From Nocardioidaceae bacterium (lineage in GTDB: Bacteria > Actinomycetota > Actinomycetes > Propionibacteriales > Nocardioidaceae): 20,659 nt of DNA. Below are positions 1-7,508 of this stretch, one piece after another (within the stretch, counting starts at the first letter, position 1; each line of letters starts with the position of its first letter). The translations under genes were made by a program, and so were the position numbers. Under the pieces are notes generated by a model, which ran no database searches, was not told where the DNA came from, and saw only the letters and a program-made list of their open reading frames with translations. The stretch is taken from contig JACCZJ010000212.1 of NCBI GenBank assembly GCA_013696065.1, positions 1 through 20,659 of the forward strand, written 5' to 3'.

Positions 1-1
1 G

Positions 2-499
2 GCACTGCGTGCTGCCGGCAACGACCTGCCGATCCTCGTGCTCACCGCCCGAGACTCCGTCGGGGACAGAGTCGATGGACTCGACGCCGGCGCGGACGAC
101 TACCTGGCCAAGCCGTTCGCGCTGGAAGAGCTGTTGGCACGCGTCAGGGCCATGCTTCGCCGCCGTACCCTCGGCACGGCGTCGGGAGACGACGGCCCCC
201 TGACTTTTGCCGATCTCACCATGAACCCCGTGACCCGTGAGGTCACCCGCGGGGACCGCAGCATCACGCTCACCCGCACTGAGTGGGACCTGCTCGAGCT
301 GTTCATGCGGCGGCCAAAACGAGTGCTGGAGCGGGCGTTCATCCTCGAAGAGGTGTGGGGTTATGACTTCCCCACCACCGCCAACTCGCTCGAGGTGTAT
401 GTCGGCTACCTGCGCCGAAAGACCGAGGCTGAGGGGGAGTCCCGGCTGCTGCACACCGTCCGAGGTGTCGGCTACGTGCTGCGAGAAAGTCCTCCGTGA
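2..499 (+). CDS. OmpR-family response regulator, MprA-like (5' truncated by window edge)
   Basis: DNA-binding half and late receiver domain of a two-component response regulator. The frame is open from base 2, so the start and the phosphoacceptor aspartate lie outside the window. Visible receiver landmarks are the conserved Thr of LVLTA, the GADDYLAKPF segment with the switch lysine, and the helix ELLARVRAMLRR. A winged-helix output domain follows, with the typical TRTEWDLLELFMRRP, FILEEVWGYDF and HTVRGVGYVLRE segments. The gene is followed by a sensor kinase and an HtrA-type protease, the order of mprA-mprB-pepD in mycobacteria, so I infer an MprA-like envelope-stress regulator. OmpR-type regulators usually bind direct repeats about 10-11 bp apart, and such repeats lie before the protease gene. 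The family is certain; orthology to MprA is inferred from gene order. Confidence 0.93.
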   Translation, partial: ALRAAGNDLPILVLTARDSVGDRVDGLDAGADDYLAKPFALEELLARVRAMLRRRTLGTASGDDGPLTFADLTMNPVTREVTRGDRSITLTRTEWDLLELFMRRPKRVLERAFILEEVWGYDFPTTANSLEVYVGYLRRKTEAEGESRLLHTVRGVGYVLRESPP

Positions 500-599
500 T
501 CGAGGCCCGGCTCGCTGCCAGCGGCACCTGCGGGTCCGGCGGTGTTTACCCTCGCGCTGCGGCCGGGGCGGCCGAGGGGCTCTCGCCTTGACAGGGCGG

Positions 600-2018
600 A
601 TGTCGATGGCCAGCCGGATCGCTCTGCTGGCCGCGTGCGCAGTGGGGTTGTCGGTGTTGATGGCCACCCTGGCGGCATATGTCACGTTGCGAGCGCAGCT
701 GCACGAACGGCTCGACGACTCGCTGCTACAGCGGGCGACTGCGGCGACGACCACCAACTTGGTCGAGGACGCCACTCTCAGTGATCTGCCCCCCGAAGTC
801 CTTGGCGCTGCTGACCTGCGCATCTACGTCGTTTATGCCGACGGCACCATCTACCCTCGCCAGACAGCGGGGTGGGTCAGCCCGGCGTCTGCGGCAGAGC
901 TTGACGTGGCGGCCGGGACACGGCAGCAGTCGCTGCGCACCATCAGCCGCGACGGCTACGACGACAGGGCGGCAGCCGTGCCGGCAGGTGCTGGGAGGGC
1001 TCTGTTGTTTGTGCAGTCGTCGGAGCCGATCGAGCGCACGCTCGACCAGATGGGTGTGGTGCTCTTCTTCGTCGGGCTCGCAGGCATCGTCGCCGCCGGT
1101 GTGATCGGTGCCGCCGTGGCCCGGTCCGCCTTGATGCCCGTACGACGGATGAGCGCCGCCGCAGAGCACATCGCCAGGACTGGCGAACTCACCCCGATCG
1201 AAGTCACCGGTGACGACGAGTTGGCTCGGCTCGCCACCTCCTTCAACGACATGCTCGCCTCGCTGGCCGCGTCACGCGACCGGCAACGTCGTCTCATCGC
1301 TGACGCAGGCCATGAGCTGCGTACCCCCTTGACAAGTCTGCGCACCAACCTCGAGTTGCTTGCGCTCGCCGACCGGCGCGGGGGCCTCAGCCCGCAGCAG
1401 CGGGATGAAATCTTCACCGACGCCACCGCCCAGGTCGAGGAGCTGTCGACGCTCGTAGGCGACCTCGTAGAGCTTGCCCGAGATGAGCCACTCGACCGTG
1501 CGCCTGAGCCGCTCGATCTCGCCGACGTTGTGGATCAAGCAGTGCAGCGGGTCAAGAGACGCGCACCCGGCTTGAGGTTCGAGGTCGAAACGTCGCCGTG
1601 GTGGGTCGTCGGCGAAAGCCAGATCCTGGAACGCGCGGTGACCAACCTGCTCGACAACGCGGCCAAGTGGAGTCCCGCAGGCGCCACGGTCGGGGTGCGC
1701 CTACGCGATGGAGTCCTGACCGTGACCGACGACGGGAGCGGAATCAGCGACACCGACCTGCCGATGATCTTCGAGCGCTTCTATCGCGCTGCGGACGCCC
1801 GCACCATGCCCGGCTCCGGCCTCGGCTTGTCGATCGTGCGCCAAGCCGCCGTTCGCCATGGCGGCTCCGTCTCCGCGGCGAGGCGTCAGCCGCGTGGCTC
1901 GATCTTCACCTTGGCGCTGCCCGGCCACCCCGATCTAGAGCACCAGCTCCCTGGTGCAGCTGACACAGCAGCAAGCCCCACGGCCCCCGCGACAGGGAGC
2001 TCGCCCGCGCATATCTGA
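600..2018 (+). CDS. Sensor histidine kinase, MprB-like
   Basis: Membrane histidine kinase, about 472 aa from ATG600, partner of the upstream regulator. Visible in order: a first membrane helix (about residues 7-30), an extracytoplasmic sensor region (about 31-150), a second helix (about 151-175), and a HAMP linker. The HisKA H-box ADAGHELRTPL follows, with the phospho-accepting His at about 238. The HATPase then shows the N-box LLDNAAKW (Asn about 353), VTDDGSGI, FERFYRA and GSGLGLSIV. The start is uncertain. A TTG at 588 has GAGGGG at 574-579, a good 8-nt spacing, whereas ATG600 has only GGGCGG directly against it. The frame stays open far upstream, but that stretch runs through the regulator gene out of frame and does not look like protein. 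The gap to the regulator is 100 bp. The tail after the ATPase domain is low-complexity and rich in Ala, Pro and Thr. Confidence 0.92.
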   Translation: MSMASRIALLAACAVGLSVLMATLAAYVTLRAQLHERLDDSLLQRATAATTTNLVEDATLSDLPPEVLGAADLRIYVVYADGTIYPRQTAGWVSPASAAELDVAAGTRQQSLRTISRDGYDDRAAAVPAGAGRALLFVQSSEPIERTLDQMGVVLFFVGLAGIVAAGVIGAAVARSALMPVRRMSAAAEHIARTGELTPIEVTGDDELARLATSFNDMLASLAASRDRQRRLIADAGHELRTPLTSLRTNLELLALADRRGGLSPQQRDEIFTDATAQVEELSTLVGDLVELARDEPLDRAPEPLDLADVVDQAVQRVKRRAPGLRFEVETSPWWVVGESQILERAVTNLLDNAAKWSPAGATVGVRLRDGVLTVTDDGSGISDTDLPMIFERFYRAADARTMPGSGLGLSIVRQAAVRHGGSVSAARRQPRGSIFTLALPGHPDLEHQLPGAADTAASPTAPATGSSPAHI

Positions 2019-2073
2019 GTCGGGCTCGAGCTGGCGCAGCTTCTCGCCGGTCCTCAACCGATGTGACCTCTTG

Positions 2074-2117
2074 TCTCAGAGCAGTATTCGACCGTTTTCA
2101 GCCGTGTCTTAGATAGA
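2074..2117 (+). promoter_or_regulatory. Four 11-bp-phased direct repeats, candidate response-regulator site before the protease gene
   Basis: Hexamers at exact 11-bp steps read TCTCAG (2074), TATTCG (2085), TTTCAG (2096) and TCTTAG (2107). Three of the four fit T-N-T-Y-A-G; the second is degenerate. Helically phased tandem repeats are how dimers of OmpR-family regulators usually bind DNA, and the mycobacterial MprA site is known to be made of loosely conserved direct repeats. The last repeat ends 7 bp before ATG2124. A weak -10-like TAGATA (2110-2115) overlaps it, which would give a leaderless or near-leaderless transcript. The function is inferred. Confidence 0.45.
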
Positions 2118-2123
2118 CCAGGG

Positions 2124-3455
2124 ATGCTGGTGAGCATGAGCCACGAGCAACCCCTGCCGCCGCCCGAGCAACGTCCGAGCTGGCCACGGGAGCCGCAGCC
2201 GCCACGAGGCTTCGGCCTCGGTGGAGTTAGCCCGCAGATGACACCCGGGGGTACGCCGCTGCCTTACCCGCCAGGCTTGTCGCCTCACACACAGCCGCCG
2301 CCCCCGCCGACTGGGACCGACAGGTCGCTGCGAGCGGGACGCATCCTCGTGGCGGCGACCTTGTTGGGTGCCCTCGCCGGCGGAGCTGCTGGCGTCGGCG
2401 GCGCGGCGTTGTTCGACGAGGCTTCCAGCCAGTCGGATCAGACGCCTCTGGTGCGGAGCGGCGCAGACACCAGCACCGGTGGTGCTGCGGCCGATCCAGC
2501 GGCTGAAGCGTCCGGCGCGATCGAGGCTGCGGCCGCGGAAACACTGCCTTCCGTCGTCAAGATCTATGCCGCCGGCGGGGCTGGGAAGGGTTCTGGTTCA
2601 GGCATCATTTTGACCCAGGACGGCCAGATCCTCACCAACAACCACGTGGTCGAGGTCGCCGCCGACGGAGGCAAGCTTGCCGTCAGCTTCTCTGACGGCA
2701 TGACGGCTGAGGCCACGATATTGGGCCGGGACCCGCTGACCGATCTGGCCGTCATCCAGACAGAAAACGTCAGCGGCCTCGCGCCCGCCACCCTAGGCGA
2801 CTCCGACTCGTTGACCGTGGGGGATCAGGTGGTGGCCGTGGGCGCCCCCTTCGGCCTTGAGAGCACGGTCACCAGCGGGATCGTCAGCGCGCTCAACCGG
2901 CCCGTGAGCACCGGTGTCGCTGCTGACTCCAGAGAACAGACCGTTTTCCCCGCCATCCAGACAGACGCGGCCATCAACCCCGGCAACTCGGGGGGGCCGT
3001 TGATCGATATCGAGGGCAACGTCGTCGGCATCAACTCGGCAATCCGCACCGACATGGCAAACGCAGGCGCCCAGGGTGGTTCCATCGGCCTCGGCTTCGC
3101 CATCCCCATCAGCGACGCGATCGCCATCGTCGAACAGCTCCGCGCCGGTGAGCCGGCCACCCATGCCCGAATCGGCGTCTCGGTGGGGAACGCCAGTGAT
3201 GACCTCGGGCTACCGGGCGGCGCCTTGGTGCAGACAGTCGAAGACGGCACGGCAGCAGACGGAGCCGGACTCGACGTGGGTGACGTGATCACAAAGGTCG
3301 ACGACGTGGCCATCCCCGACTCCGACTCGCTGGTGGCAACGGTGCGGTCCTACCGGCCTGGCGACACGGTCACGCTGATGGTTTCGTCGTCGAGAGCGGA
3401 CGGCGAAGTGGTGGGCGAGCCACGAGGAGTCGAGATCGAGCTCGGCTCCGACTGA
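2124..3455 (+). CDS. Membrane-anchored HtrA-type serine protease with PDZ domain, PepD-like
   Basis: Trypsin-like S1C protease and chaperone of the HtrA/DegP family, 443 aa, probably facing the cell exterior and acting on misfolded envelope proteins. The N-terminus (about 1-70) is proline-rich and cytoplasmic, followed by one membrane helix (about 73-95) and a linker. The protease domain carries His174 (NNHVVE), Asp207 (DPLTDLAV) and Ser289 (GNSGGP). The spacing fits the family, so the triad is intact. A PDZ domain covers roughly residues 345-435 (ARIGVSVG to TVTLMVSS). ATG2124 is taken as the start. ATG2136, four codons on, is nearly as good, with GGTGAG a few bases upstream. Its place after a two-component pair copies mycobacterial mprAB-pepD, where the protease gene is a target of the regulator. 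Confidence 0.93.
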   Translation: MLVSMSHEQPLPPPEQRPSWPREPQPPRGFGLGGVSPQMTPGGTPLPYPPGLSPHTQPPPPPTGTDRSLRAGRILVAATLLGALAGGAAGVGGAALFDEASSQSDQTPLVRSGADTSTGGAAADPAAEASGAIEAAAAETLPSVVKIYAAGGAGKGSGSGIILTQDGQILTNNHVVEVAADGGKLAVSFSDGMTAEATILGRDPLTDLAVIQTENVSGLAPATLGDSDSLTVGDQVVAVGAPFGLESTVTSGIVSALNRPVSTGVAADSREQTVFPAIQTDAAINPGNSGGPLIDIEGNVVGINSAIRTDMANAGAQGGSIGLGFAIPISDAIAIVEQLRAGEPATHARIGVSVGNASDDLGLPGGALVQTVEDGTAADGAGLDVGDVITKVDDVAIPDSDSLVATVRSYRPGDTVTLMVSSSRADGEVVGEPRGVEIELGSD

Positions 3456-3464
3456 GCGCAGACG

Positions 3465-3518
3465 CGATTCGTCCGAGTGAGCGCGGCTAGTCGAAGCGCG
3501 GTCCAGTCGGACGAATCG
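3465..3518. terminator. 12-bp perfect inverted repeat between convergent genes, likely bidirectional terminator
   Basis: CGATTCGTCCGA (3465-3476) is matched exactly by TCGGACGAATCG (3507-3518), with a 30-nt loop that itself holds short CGCG arms. It sits where the protease gene (plus) and pabB (minus) run into each other. The right arm lies inside the last codons of pabB. There is no clear U-tract, which is common for high-GC actinobacterial terminators. Confidence 0.5.
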
Positions 3519-4878
3519 AGGTCACGGCCGGCAGGCCCAAGGCGCTGAGCAGGGTCTGCACCTTCCACCGCGTTTCTGCAAACTCCTCGTCGCAACGAGA
3601 GCGCACGGTGATCCCTCCGCCCGTCCCGAGTTCATACCTGCCGTCACGGTGCACGAGCGAACGGATCGTGATGCCGAGGTCGGCGCTGCCATCGTCGAGG
3701 ATCCAGCCGAGCGCGCCCGCGTAGGCACTCCGAGGTGTTGACTCGACAGCACTGATGATGCTCATCGTGCGCAGCTTGGGAGCGCCCGTCATCGAGCCGC
3801 CGGGGAAGAGCGCGTGCAGCGCCGCCAGGGTGTTGACGTCCGAGCGAAGCTGGCCCTCGATGGTGGTGATGAGCTGGTGCACAGAAGGGTACGTCTCCAC
3901 GTGCATCAGGTTCGTGACATGTACCGAGCGGACTTCGCATACTCGTGAGAGGTCGTTGCGCAACAGGTCCACGATCATCAGGTTTTCTCCGACGAACTTG
4001 GGCTCAGCTCGCAGTCGCTGCGCCGCTGCCTGATCCTTCGCCGGGTCGGGGTCGCGGGAGGTGGTGCCCTTGATCGGCCTGGTCTCGATGAGTCCCGTGG
4101 CATCGACGGTCGCGAACCGCTCCGGCGAACTGCTGAGGAGGTGGGTGCCGTGGTGCGTGATCAACGCGGCGTACGGCGCGGGGTTCAACCGACGCAGCCT
4201 TCGATAGACGTCGACCGGGTCAGCGGCGGACTCGACCACGGTGCGAAAGGTTAGGTTGGTCTCATAGGAATTGCCGAGCCTGAGCTGCGCCTGCACCTCG
4301 TCGAACGCGATGGCGAACTCTTCGGGAGCACACGTGGAGACCAGGCGAGCCGACGTGAGTTCGATAGCGTCAAGATGCGGAGCAGGGGCCGTCGAGGCGA
4401 GAAGCTCGGCCACCTCACCAGGCCAACCGCCTGCCTGGTCAACAGCGCCGATGGCGAGGACACGTCGGCGCTGGTGGTCGAACGCCACATAGCGGTCGGC
4501 GCGCATCCAGCAGGCGTCGACGACCTCCGGGCTCGGATCGAGCTGGGCTGGAAGGTCCGGTCTGGCGGCGTACCCGAAGAAACCCACCCAGCCCGCTTGA
4601 GCACCCGGAGTCGAAACCCGGCTCGGATGGTCCGCCAGGACTTCGAAGATGTTGCTGCCGACAATGCGGGGCCTGTCTGCGCCGTGTTGGGTCACTGTCG
4701 CTGTGGCGGCATGCAGGGTGAGACTGGGGTCTGCGTCATCGAGCCAGCCGACGTACGACATGCGTCCAGACCACGGCCTGGATCCTGTGCCGTCGAGCCA
4801 AAAAGACCTAGGCCGCCCCGCGACGTGGGAGACGAAGAAGTCCTCCGGCTCCACCCACTCCCACGAAACAGTCCTCAA
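3487..4878 (-). CDS. pabB: Aminodeoxychorismate synthase component I
   Basis: Chorismate-binding subunit that aminates chorismate to 4-amino-4-deoxychorismate for p-aminobenzoate and folate, using ammonia from PabA; 463 aa from the chosen start. Signature segments are PIKGTTSRDP (Lys270, the lysine that separates PabB from the TrpE-type PIAGT), FVGENLMIVDLLRNDLSRVC, FPGGSMTGAPKLRTM and GALGWILDDGSADLGITIRSL. The frame stays open up to 5016, but that extension overlaps pabA deeply and is unlikely to be used. The start chosen is a TTG (4878-4876) overlapping the pabA stop as TTGA, which suggests coupled translation. A GTG eight codons further in (4854) is the alternative. No strong Shine-Dalgarno precedes the TTG. 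Confidence 0.93.
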   Translation of the reverse strand: MRTVSWEWVEPEDFFVSHVAGRPRSFWLDGTGSRPWSGRMSYVGWLDDADPSLTLHAATATVTQHGADRPRIVGSNIFEVLADHPSRVSTPGAQAGWVGFFGYAARPDLPAQLDPSPEVVDACWMRADRYVAFDHQRRRVLAIGAVDQAGGWPGEVAELLASTAPAPHLDAIELTSARLVSTCAPEEFAIAFDEVQAQLRLGNSYETNLTFRTVVESAADPVDVYRRLRRLNPAPYAALITHHGTHLLSSSPERFATVDATGLIETRPIKGTTSRDPDPAKDQAAAQRLRAEPKFVGENLMIVDLLRNDLSRVCEVRSVHVTNLMHVETYPSVHQLITTIEGQLRSDVNTLAALHALFPGGSMTGAPKLRTMSIISAVESTPRSAYAGALGWILDDGSADLGITIRSLVHRDGRYELGTGGGITVRSRCDEEFAETRWKVQTLLSALGLPAVTSIRPTGPRFD

Positions 4879-5453
4879 GACAGCGCCAAAAAGTTGCCGA
4901 CCATGGTGGCGCCGTGCTCCGTCAGCACCGATTCCGGATGGAACTGCACTCCGTGCAGCGGGCGCCGAGAGTGCTGCACTCCCATCACGACCCGCCCGTC
5001 TGGACCGTCGCACCACGCGGTCACCTCGACGCAGTCAGGCGCCTCGATCACCGCCTGGGAGTGGTAGCGAACCACCTGGACACCCTGCGGGACTCCGGCG
5101 AACAACCCGCGACCTGTGTGCTCGACGGCCGCAAGATCACCATGTGCTGGCTCAACGATATCGACCGAACCACCGAGCACCGAGACGATGCCCTGCATGC
5201 CCAAACACACGCCGAGCACCGGCACGGCGCTCTCGGCGATGACCTGGCGGCCCAGGGCGAAGTCGCGCGGGTCATTGACCGTGCCGGGTCCCGGTGACAG
5301 CACCAGGTGTGAATATCCCCGCTGCCATGCGGGGATTGCCTCTGGGTCGTCGTGCTGCACCACCTCAGGCAGGACGCCCGAGACGGACGCGATGAGATGC
5401 ACCAGGTTGTAGGTGTAGGAGTCGTAGTGGTCGATCACCAGCACGCGAGGCAC
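4875..5453 (-). CDS. pabA: Glutamine amidotransferase subunit of aminodeoxychorismate synthase
   Basis: Class I glutamine amidotransferase, 192 aa, releasing ammonia from glutamine for PabB. Visible features are the N-terminal VLVIDHYDSYTYNLVHLI, the oxyanion strand LVLSPGPGTVNDPRD, the nucleophile Cys83 in GVCLGMQ, and the His-Glu pair in GVQFHPES. Length is normal for PabA/TrpG. The start is GTG5453, with GAGGCGG five bases upstream. The gene begins 11 nt after the stop of the PhzE-like gene and overlaps pabB by 4 nt, so the three form one operon. Some actinobacteria share this subunit between the anthranilate and aminodeoxychorismate enzymes. The PhzE-like enzyme here has its own amidotransferase domain, so this copy most likely serves PabB. 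Confidence 0.92.
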   Translation of the reverse strand: MPRVLVIDHYDSYTYNLVHLIASVSGVLPEVVQHDDPEAIPAWQRGYSHLVLSPGPGTVNDPRDFALGRQVIAESAVPVLGVCLGMQGIVSVLGGSVDIVEPAHGDLAAVEHTGRGLFAGVPQGVQVVRYHSQAVIEAPDCVEVTAWCDGPDGRVVMGVQHSRRPLHGVQFHPESVLTEHGATMVGNFLALS

Positions 5454-5464
5454 GCAGGCCGCCT

Positions 5465-7375
5465 CTACTCTCCCAAGAGGGCAAGCATCAGCTCGCGGAC
5501 CAGGTCGAAGCCGTTCTCCGTCAGGATCGACTCGGCATGGAACTGGACGCCGCGATAGTGCGGGCCTGTGAGCAGATGCACGTCTCCCGTCGCGGTTTCA
5601 CGATCGATCTGGATGCCCTCAGGCAGGCTCGTCTCATCGACCACCCTTGCCACGAAGGTGTTGTAGAACCCGACCCGCTCTTGACGGCCGAGCAGGCTCA
5701 CTTCGGTTTGGGTTCCTTGGAAGACGATGTCCTTGTATGCCAACGGCAAACCCAATGCCCCCGACAAGACCTGATGGCCCAGACACACGGCCAGGAAGGG
5801 CTTCTGAGCCTCCAGCAGGTCGTCGACAGCCGACCGCACCGCTTTGATCTTGGCGTCCTCGAGGTCGCGTGGATCGCCGGGTCCGGGCCCGACGATCACC
5901 ACATCGGCCGCGTCGAAGGCGCCCGGTGCGTAGTCGTGGTGGCGCACTGTCTCACTCGTCATGCCGAGCACACCCAGCACATGGCACAGCATGGCGACGA
6001 AGTCGTCCTCCCCATCGAGCACGACGACATGCTTGCCCGCGAGGACCGGCTCCGGCTTGGCGTCGGACTGGTCGTTGAACCAGAACCGACTCAGCCGTGA
6101 GTTCCGTTTGGCCAGCGAAACGAGGACATCGGAGTCCCTTGCCAGCTCGGCGATCTCCGCCGATGATGCGACGGGTGCGGGGACGAGTCCGAAGGCGGTG
6201 AGGATGCCGCCTGCCTTGGCGTGGGTCTCAGCCACTTCGTAATCCGGGTCTGAGTCGCGGACGAGGGTCGCTCCAGCAGCGACGCGGAGGTCGCCTGAGG
6301 CGCTCACATCCGCCGTCCGCACGAGGATCGGGGCATCTGCGGTCACGCGGCCATCGCCGTCGCGCCCCAGCAGGGCCAGCACGGCTCCGTAGTAGCCACG
6401 GCCCTGTGTCTCGTACTTCTTGATGAGCCGGCAAGCGTTCTCGACCGGACTGCCGGTGACTGTGGCAGCAAACATCGACGACCGCAATACATCGCGCACG
6501 TCGCGCGAGGTACGCCCGGCGAGCAGATACTCGGTGTGGATCAGGTGGGTCATCGGTTTGAGGAAGGGACCGAGGATCTGTCCACCCTCGCTGCAGATGT
6601 CACACATCATCTTGAGCTCTTCGTCGACGACCATGAAGAGCTCGTAGATCTCCTTCTCGTCGTCGAGGAAGTCCAGCAGCTGCCGCCTGCGCTCGGCCAA
6701 GTCGCTGATGGCGCCGGCTCTGAAGGTGCCGCTGATCGGGTTCATCCGCACCTCGCCGCCATGGACGCTGATATGGCGCTCGGGGCTGGCTCCGATCAGG
6801 TAGCGATCACCGGTGAACACGGCGAACGTCCAGTAGGCACCGCGCTCCCGCTCGAGCAGACGACGGAAAACGGTGAGTGCCTTGCGGTTGTCCCAGTCGG
6901 CAATGGTGGCGCGATAGTTGCGGCCGATGACCAGGTTGGCGCCCTCGCCATTGCCGATCTCGTCGGAGATCACCCGACCGGTGATCTCGGCATACTCCTC
7001 GTCGCCGATGTCGAACCCGTGGGCCCCCTCGATCTCGATCGGCTCGTCGGGCAGGCACCTGAGCAGCTCAGCCAGGGGAACCTCATGCTCTATGTCGATC
7101 TCGAGGCTCGACAGCGGCGCCGCATCGTCATGCACCTCGAAGCCGCGCTCGCGGATCTGCGCGAATGGGATACAGAGCAGACGATCGAACCGCCGCCCCT
7201 CAGGCGGTGTCCCCTCATCGAGCGGTATGTCGCTCAGCCACTCGTGGTCGACCCGGGTGCCACCTAGGAGGGTCACCGTGTCTGCACCCTGCAGACGAAT
7301 GAGGGCGTATGCCGGCCGGCTGAGGATCTCGTCGAGCAGAGCCTGCGGGCCGGACTGATCTGTCATGGTTCCCAT
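5465..7375 (-). CDS. Fused chorismate-amination enzyme, PhzE / anthranilate synthase (TrpEG-type) family
   Basis: Single 636-aa chain joining a chorismate-using MST-type domain (about 1-430) to a class I glutamine amidotransferase domain (about 450-636). N-terminal half landmarks are GASPERHISVHGGEVRMNPISGTFR, ELFMVVDEELKMM, MTHLIHTEYLLAGR, the segment around VTGSPVENACRLIKKYE, and GRGYYGAVLALLGRDGDG. These resemble PhzE, the 2-amino-2-deoxyisochorismate synthase of phenazine pathways, more than housekeeping TrpE. The amidotransferase half has PGPGDPRDLED, Cys531 in AVCLGHQVL and GVQFHAES. The product could be 2-amino-2-deoxyisochorismate or anthranilate; motifs alone do not decide. No other phenazine (phzA/B/D/F/G) or trp gene lies nearby, and pabA-pabB follow. 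ATG7375 is used; ATG7366 (MTDQSG), with GGGAA just upstream, is equally possible. Confidence 0.85.
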   Translation of the reverse strand: MGTMTDQSGPQALLDEILSRPAYALIRLQGADTVTLLGGTRVDHEWLSDIPLDEGTPPEGRRFDRLLCIPFAQIRERGFEVHDDAAPLSSLEIDIEHEVPLAELLRCLPDEPIEIEGAHGFDIGDEEYAEITGRVISDEIGNGEGANLVIGRNYRATIADWDNRKALTVFRRLLERERGAYWTFAVFTGDRYLIGASPERHISVHGGEVRMNPISGTFRAGAISDLAERRRQLLDFLDDEKEIYELFMVVDEELKMMCDICSEGGQILGPFLKPMTHLIHTEYLLAGRTSRDVRDVLRSSMFAATVTGSPVENACRLIKKYETQGRGYYGAVLALLGRDGDGRVTADAPILVRTADVSASGDLRVAAGATLVRDSDPDYEVAETHAKAGGILTAFGLVPAPVASSAEIAELARDSDVLVSLAKRNSRLSRFWFNDQSDAKPEPVLAGKHVVVLDGEDDFVAMLCHVLGVLGMTSETVRHHDYAPGAFDAADVVIVGPGPGDPRDLEDAKIKAVRSAVDDLLEAQKPFLAVCLGHQVLSGALGLPLAYKDIVFQGTQTEVSLLGRQERVGFYNTFVARVVDETSLPEGIQIDRETATGDVHLLTGPHYRGVQFHAESILTENGFDLVRELMLALLGE

Positions 7376-7425
7376 CGTCTCAGAACGTCAAGAGCCCCCA
7401 CCGGCTGTCCACCCCCCGCCACCAA

Positions 7426-7485
7426 GATTGGCGTCTCATGCCCCTCGGGAAGGAACATGTCCCACGAGCTCGCTGGACACCAATC
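7426..7485. repeat. Imperfect inverted repeat upstream of the chorismate operon
   Basis: GATTGGCGTC (7426-7435) and GACACCAATC (7476-7485) pair at 9 of 10 positions across 40 bp. It lies in the 133-bp gap before the PhzE-like gene, where the operon promoter should be. I see no convincing -10/-35 pair there. The repeat may be an operator or chance. Confidence 0.25.
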
Positions 7486-7508
7486 CTCGGGCGGAGCAGG
7501 CGGAGTAG

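Noticed and set aside
237..599. N-terminal extension of the histidine kinase open frame
   Set aside because: It overlaps the response regulator in another frame, reads as Arg/Ser/Cys-rich shadow sequence, and recognisable kinase sequence begins near 588-600.
6536..7267. 243-aa plus-strand open frame opposite the PhzE-like gene
   Set aside because: The opposite strand holds a well-conserved enzyme, and this frame has no motifs and a composition set by the gene beneath it.
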